A DNA stretch of 61,223 bases from Prevotellaceae bacterium UBA2448 (GTDB taxonomy: Bacteria; Bacteroidota; Bacteroidia; Bacteroidales; Bacteroidaceae). The notes beneath the pieces are model-generated. The model worked only from the letters and a program-made list of their open reading frames with translations. It did not search any database and had not been told where the DNA came from. Position numbers and translations under genes: made by a program. Below are positions 60,365-61,223 of the stretch, in pieces. The stretch spans positions 1 to 61,223 of the forward strand of contig DDQG01000004.1 of assembly GCA_002342585.1 (NCBI GenBank), read 5' to 3'. Numbering within the stretch: the stretch's first letter is position 1; every line of letters starts with the position of its first letter.

Positions 60365-61006
60365 CTAATAGCCAACAGCCAACAGCTGTAAAACCCTAAT
60401 GTATCTGCGTTTTCGGTTTTCTGCTTCTGCAAGACTACCAGTTATATCTCGTGTGATGGAATCAATATCCCCCATGTCGGCAAACTGATTCAGGCGGTGC
60501 TCCTTCCAGAACCACATCGCGCTCAGGATAGCAGCTGGGTAACGGCTCACATCTTCCGGCAACAGATTCATGCCGTACTCCACCATCGCAAACTCCAGAA
60601 ACTGGAAATAATTATGGTAGCCCGTCAGCATCAGGCATCCGCGTCCACGATAGCGGAACCCATCACCAGACAAATAATTTCCGTTGCCCAACCGGTCAGC
60701 ATAAACCGTATTGGCGAGTCTCTCCGGATTATGGGCACACGCCACAGCCCTCTCCCTGTTGAACCTCTTCGGCCACACCTGCATGATACGCTCTGCCGAG
60801 TAATTCAGGTTCTCCTCCAGGCTCTGTAGATACCCCGTCTCCGAAACTACCTGAGCCAGAAATGCAGCAGCCCTCAGCTCATTATCGAGTCCGAAATCAA
60901 TTGCGTAAAAATTAAACTGCGAACAAAACTCCGCCAGTTTCTCCTCCGAAGTTGAAGAAGGCTTGCACACCTTCTTCAACATATCCAATGTCAATTTATA
61001 GTTCAT
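60365..61006 (-). CDS. GH19-like endolysin/chitinase
   Basis: A 213-residue glycan hydrolase of the GH19 (chitinase class I / phage endolysin) type. Visible motifs are AAFLAQVVSETGYLQSLEENLNYSAERI with the probable catalytic Glu in SETG, and GFRYRGRGCLMLTGYHNY, the family's GRGxxQLTG-like loop. There is no signal peptide. The start used is the ATG (MNYKLTLDML); a TTG 9 bases upstream is less likely. Such genes occur in Bacteroidetes prophage and mobile DNA and act on peptidoglycan. A phage lysis origin is inferred; no holin is visible nearby. Confidence 0.85.
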   Translation of the reverse strand: MNYKLTLDMLKKVCKPSSTSEEKLAEFCSQFNFYAIDFGLDNELRAAAFLAQVVSETGYLQSLEENLNYSAERIMQVWPKRFNRERAVACAHNPERLANTVYADRLGNGNYLSGDGFRYRGRGCLMLTGYHNYFQFLEFAMVEYGMNLLPEDVSRYPAAILSAMWFWKEHRLNQFADMGDIDSITRDITGSLAEAENRKRRYIRVLQLLAVGY

Positions 61007-61036
61007 AATTTTCAATTTTCAAATTGTAAATGTCTA

Positions 61037-61065
61037 AAGTGCATAAGTGCATAAGTGCATAAGTG
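61037..61065. repeat. 8-bp tandem repeat (AAGTGCAT)
   Basis: Three and a half copies of AAGTGCAT lie directly between the endolysin start and the stop of the next gene, a possible slippage site. Confidence 0.85.
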
Positions 61066-61067
61066 TC

Positions 61068-61223
61068 TTATGGCAACTCGCTTACAATCTTTCTATATTC
61101 TCCGTATTTCAATTTCTCTATCATGCCATCCTTTTGAAACCTAGTAATAGCTCGCGAAGCTGCCGACTGAGACACCCCGAAACAATCCATGAACTGTTGT
61201 GTTTTGAACTCTTCGGGCAACTT
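61068..61223 (-). CDS. C-terminal fragment of a winged-helix-ended protein (cut by window)
   Basis: The final 51 codons of a minus-strand gene whose start lies beyond the window. The sequence (EEFKTQQFMDCFGVSQSAAS..., then ITRFQKDGMIEKLKYGEYRKI) looks like a winged helix-turn-helix. Similar tails occur in DUF3987 primase-like proteins of Bacteroidetes mobile DNA, but the fragment is too short to assign. Confidence 0.6.
   Translation of the reverse strand, partial: KLPEEFKTQQFMDCFGVSQSAASRAITRFQKDGMIEKLKYGEYRKIVSELP

Overview
The window looks like a Bacteroidales chromosome, most likely Prevotellaceae. The evidence is a SusC/SusD polysaccharide-utilisation locus, a BatA-E aerotolerance operon, the L28-L33-DUF4295 ribosomal cluster, HU-type proteins, promoters of the form TTTG-N19/20-TAnnTTTG, and few Shine-Dalgarno sites. 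All assignments come from reading motifs and layout; no database search was possible.

Layout. (1) 1-11.5 kb, minus strand: a tightly overlapping, AT-rich defence operon. It runs AIPR protein, two C5-cytosine methyltransferases, a McrB-like AAA+ GTPase, a PD-(D/E)XK nuclease, an unrecognised protein built from two copies of one domain, Vsr, and decayed Bro-N fragments. The core is a LlaJI-type restriction-modification system. (2) 11.5-14.4 kb: a Fic AMP-transferase and a ParE/RelE toxin-antitoxin pair. They sit between two copies of a ~140-bp repeat, and fic alone is bracketed by an inverted ~67-bp repeat. (3) 14.6-27.6 kb, plus strand: four paralogous alpha/beta-hydrolase lipoproteins, an AMP-forming acyl ligase and a TolC/adaptor/RND exporter. 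I do not recognise this combination as a described system. (4) 27.7-30.8 kb: an outer-membrane barrel protein, tRNA-Cys, a GH10 xylanase and a short TilS. (5) 30.8-39.9 kb, minus: a PAP2 phosphatase and the aerotolerance operon (moxR, DUF58, a membrane protein, batA, fused batB-batC, batD, batE). (6) 40.1-44.8 kb, minus: an HU-LysM membrane protein, HU, RimO, FtsY, DUF4295, L33, L28 and tRNA-Arg. (7) 45-60.2 kb: a DUF3089 hydrolase, then a fructan locus (fructokinase, MFS importer, exo-type GH32, secreted two-repeat protein, surface GH32 lipoprotein, surface glycan-binding lipoprotein, SusD, SusC) with its own regulator. (8) 60.3-61.2 kb: a GH19-like endolysin and the 3' end of a further gene.

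How the genes work together. In the fructan locus, polymer is cut at the surface by the GH32 lipoprotein and imported by SusC/D. It is trimmed to fructose by the second GH32, brought into the cytoplasm by the MFS carrier and phosphorylated by the kinase. The regulator joins a periplasmic sugar-binding domain through one membrane helix directly to an AraC DNA-binding domain, omitting the kinase and receiver of usual hybrid two-component regulators. In the defence operon, the two methyltransferases would protect the two strands of an asymmetric site, the GTPase and nuclease would restrict unmodified DNA, and Vsr would repair T:G mismatches arising from 5-methylcytosine.

The best candidates for undescribed biology are the hydrolase-ligase-RND cluster, the AIPR/LlaJI/Vsr operon with its two-repeat protein, the repeat-bracketed Fic/toxin segment, the HU-LysM DNA-to-wall tether candidate and the one-component membrane regulator.
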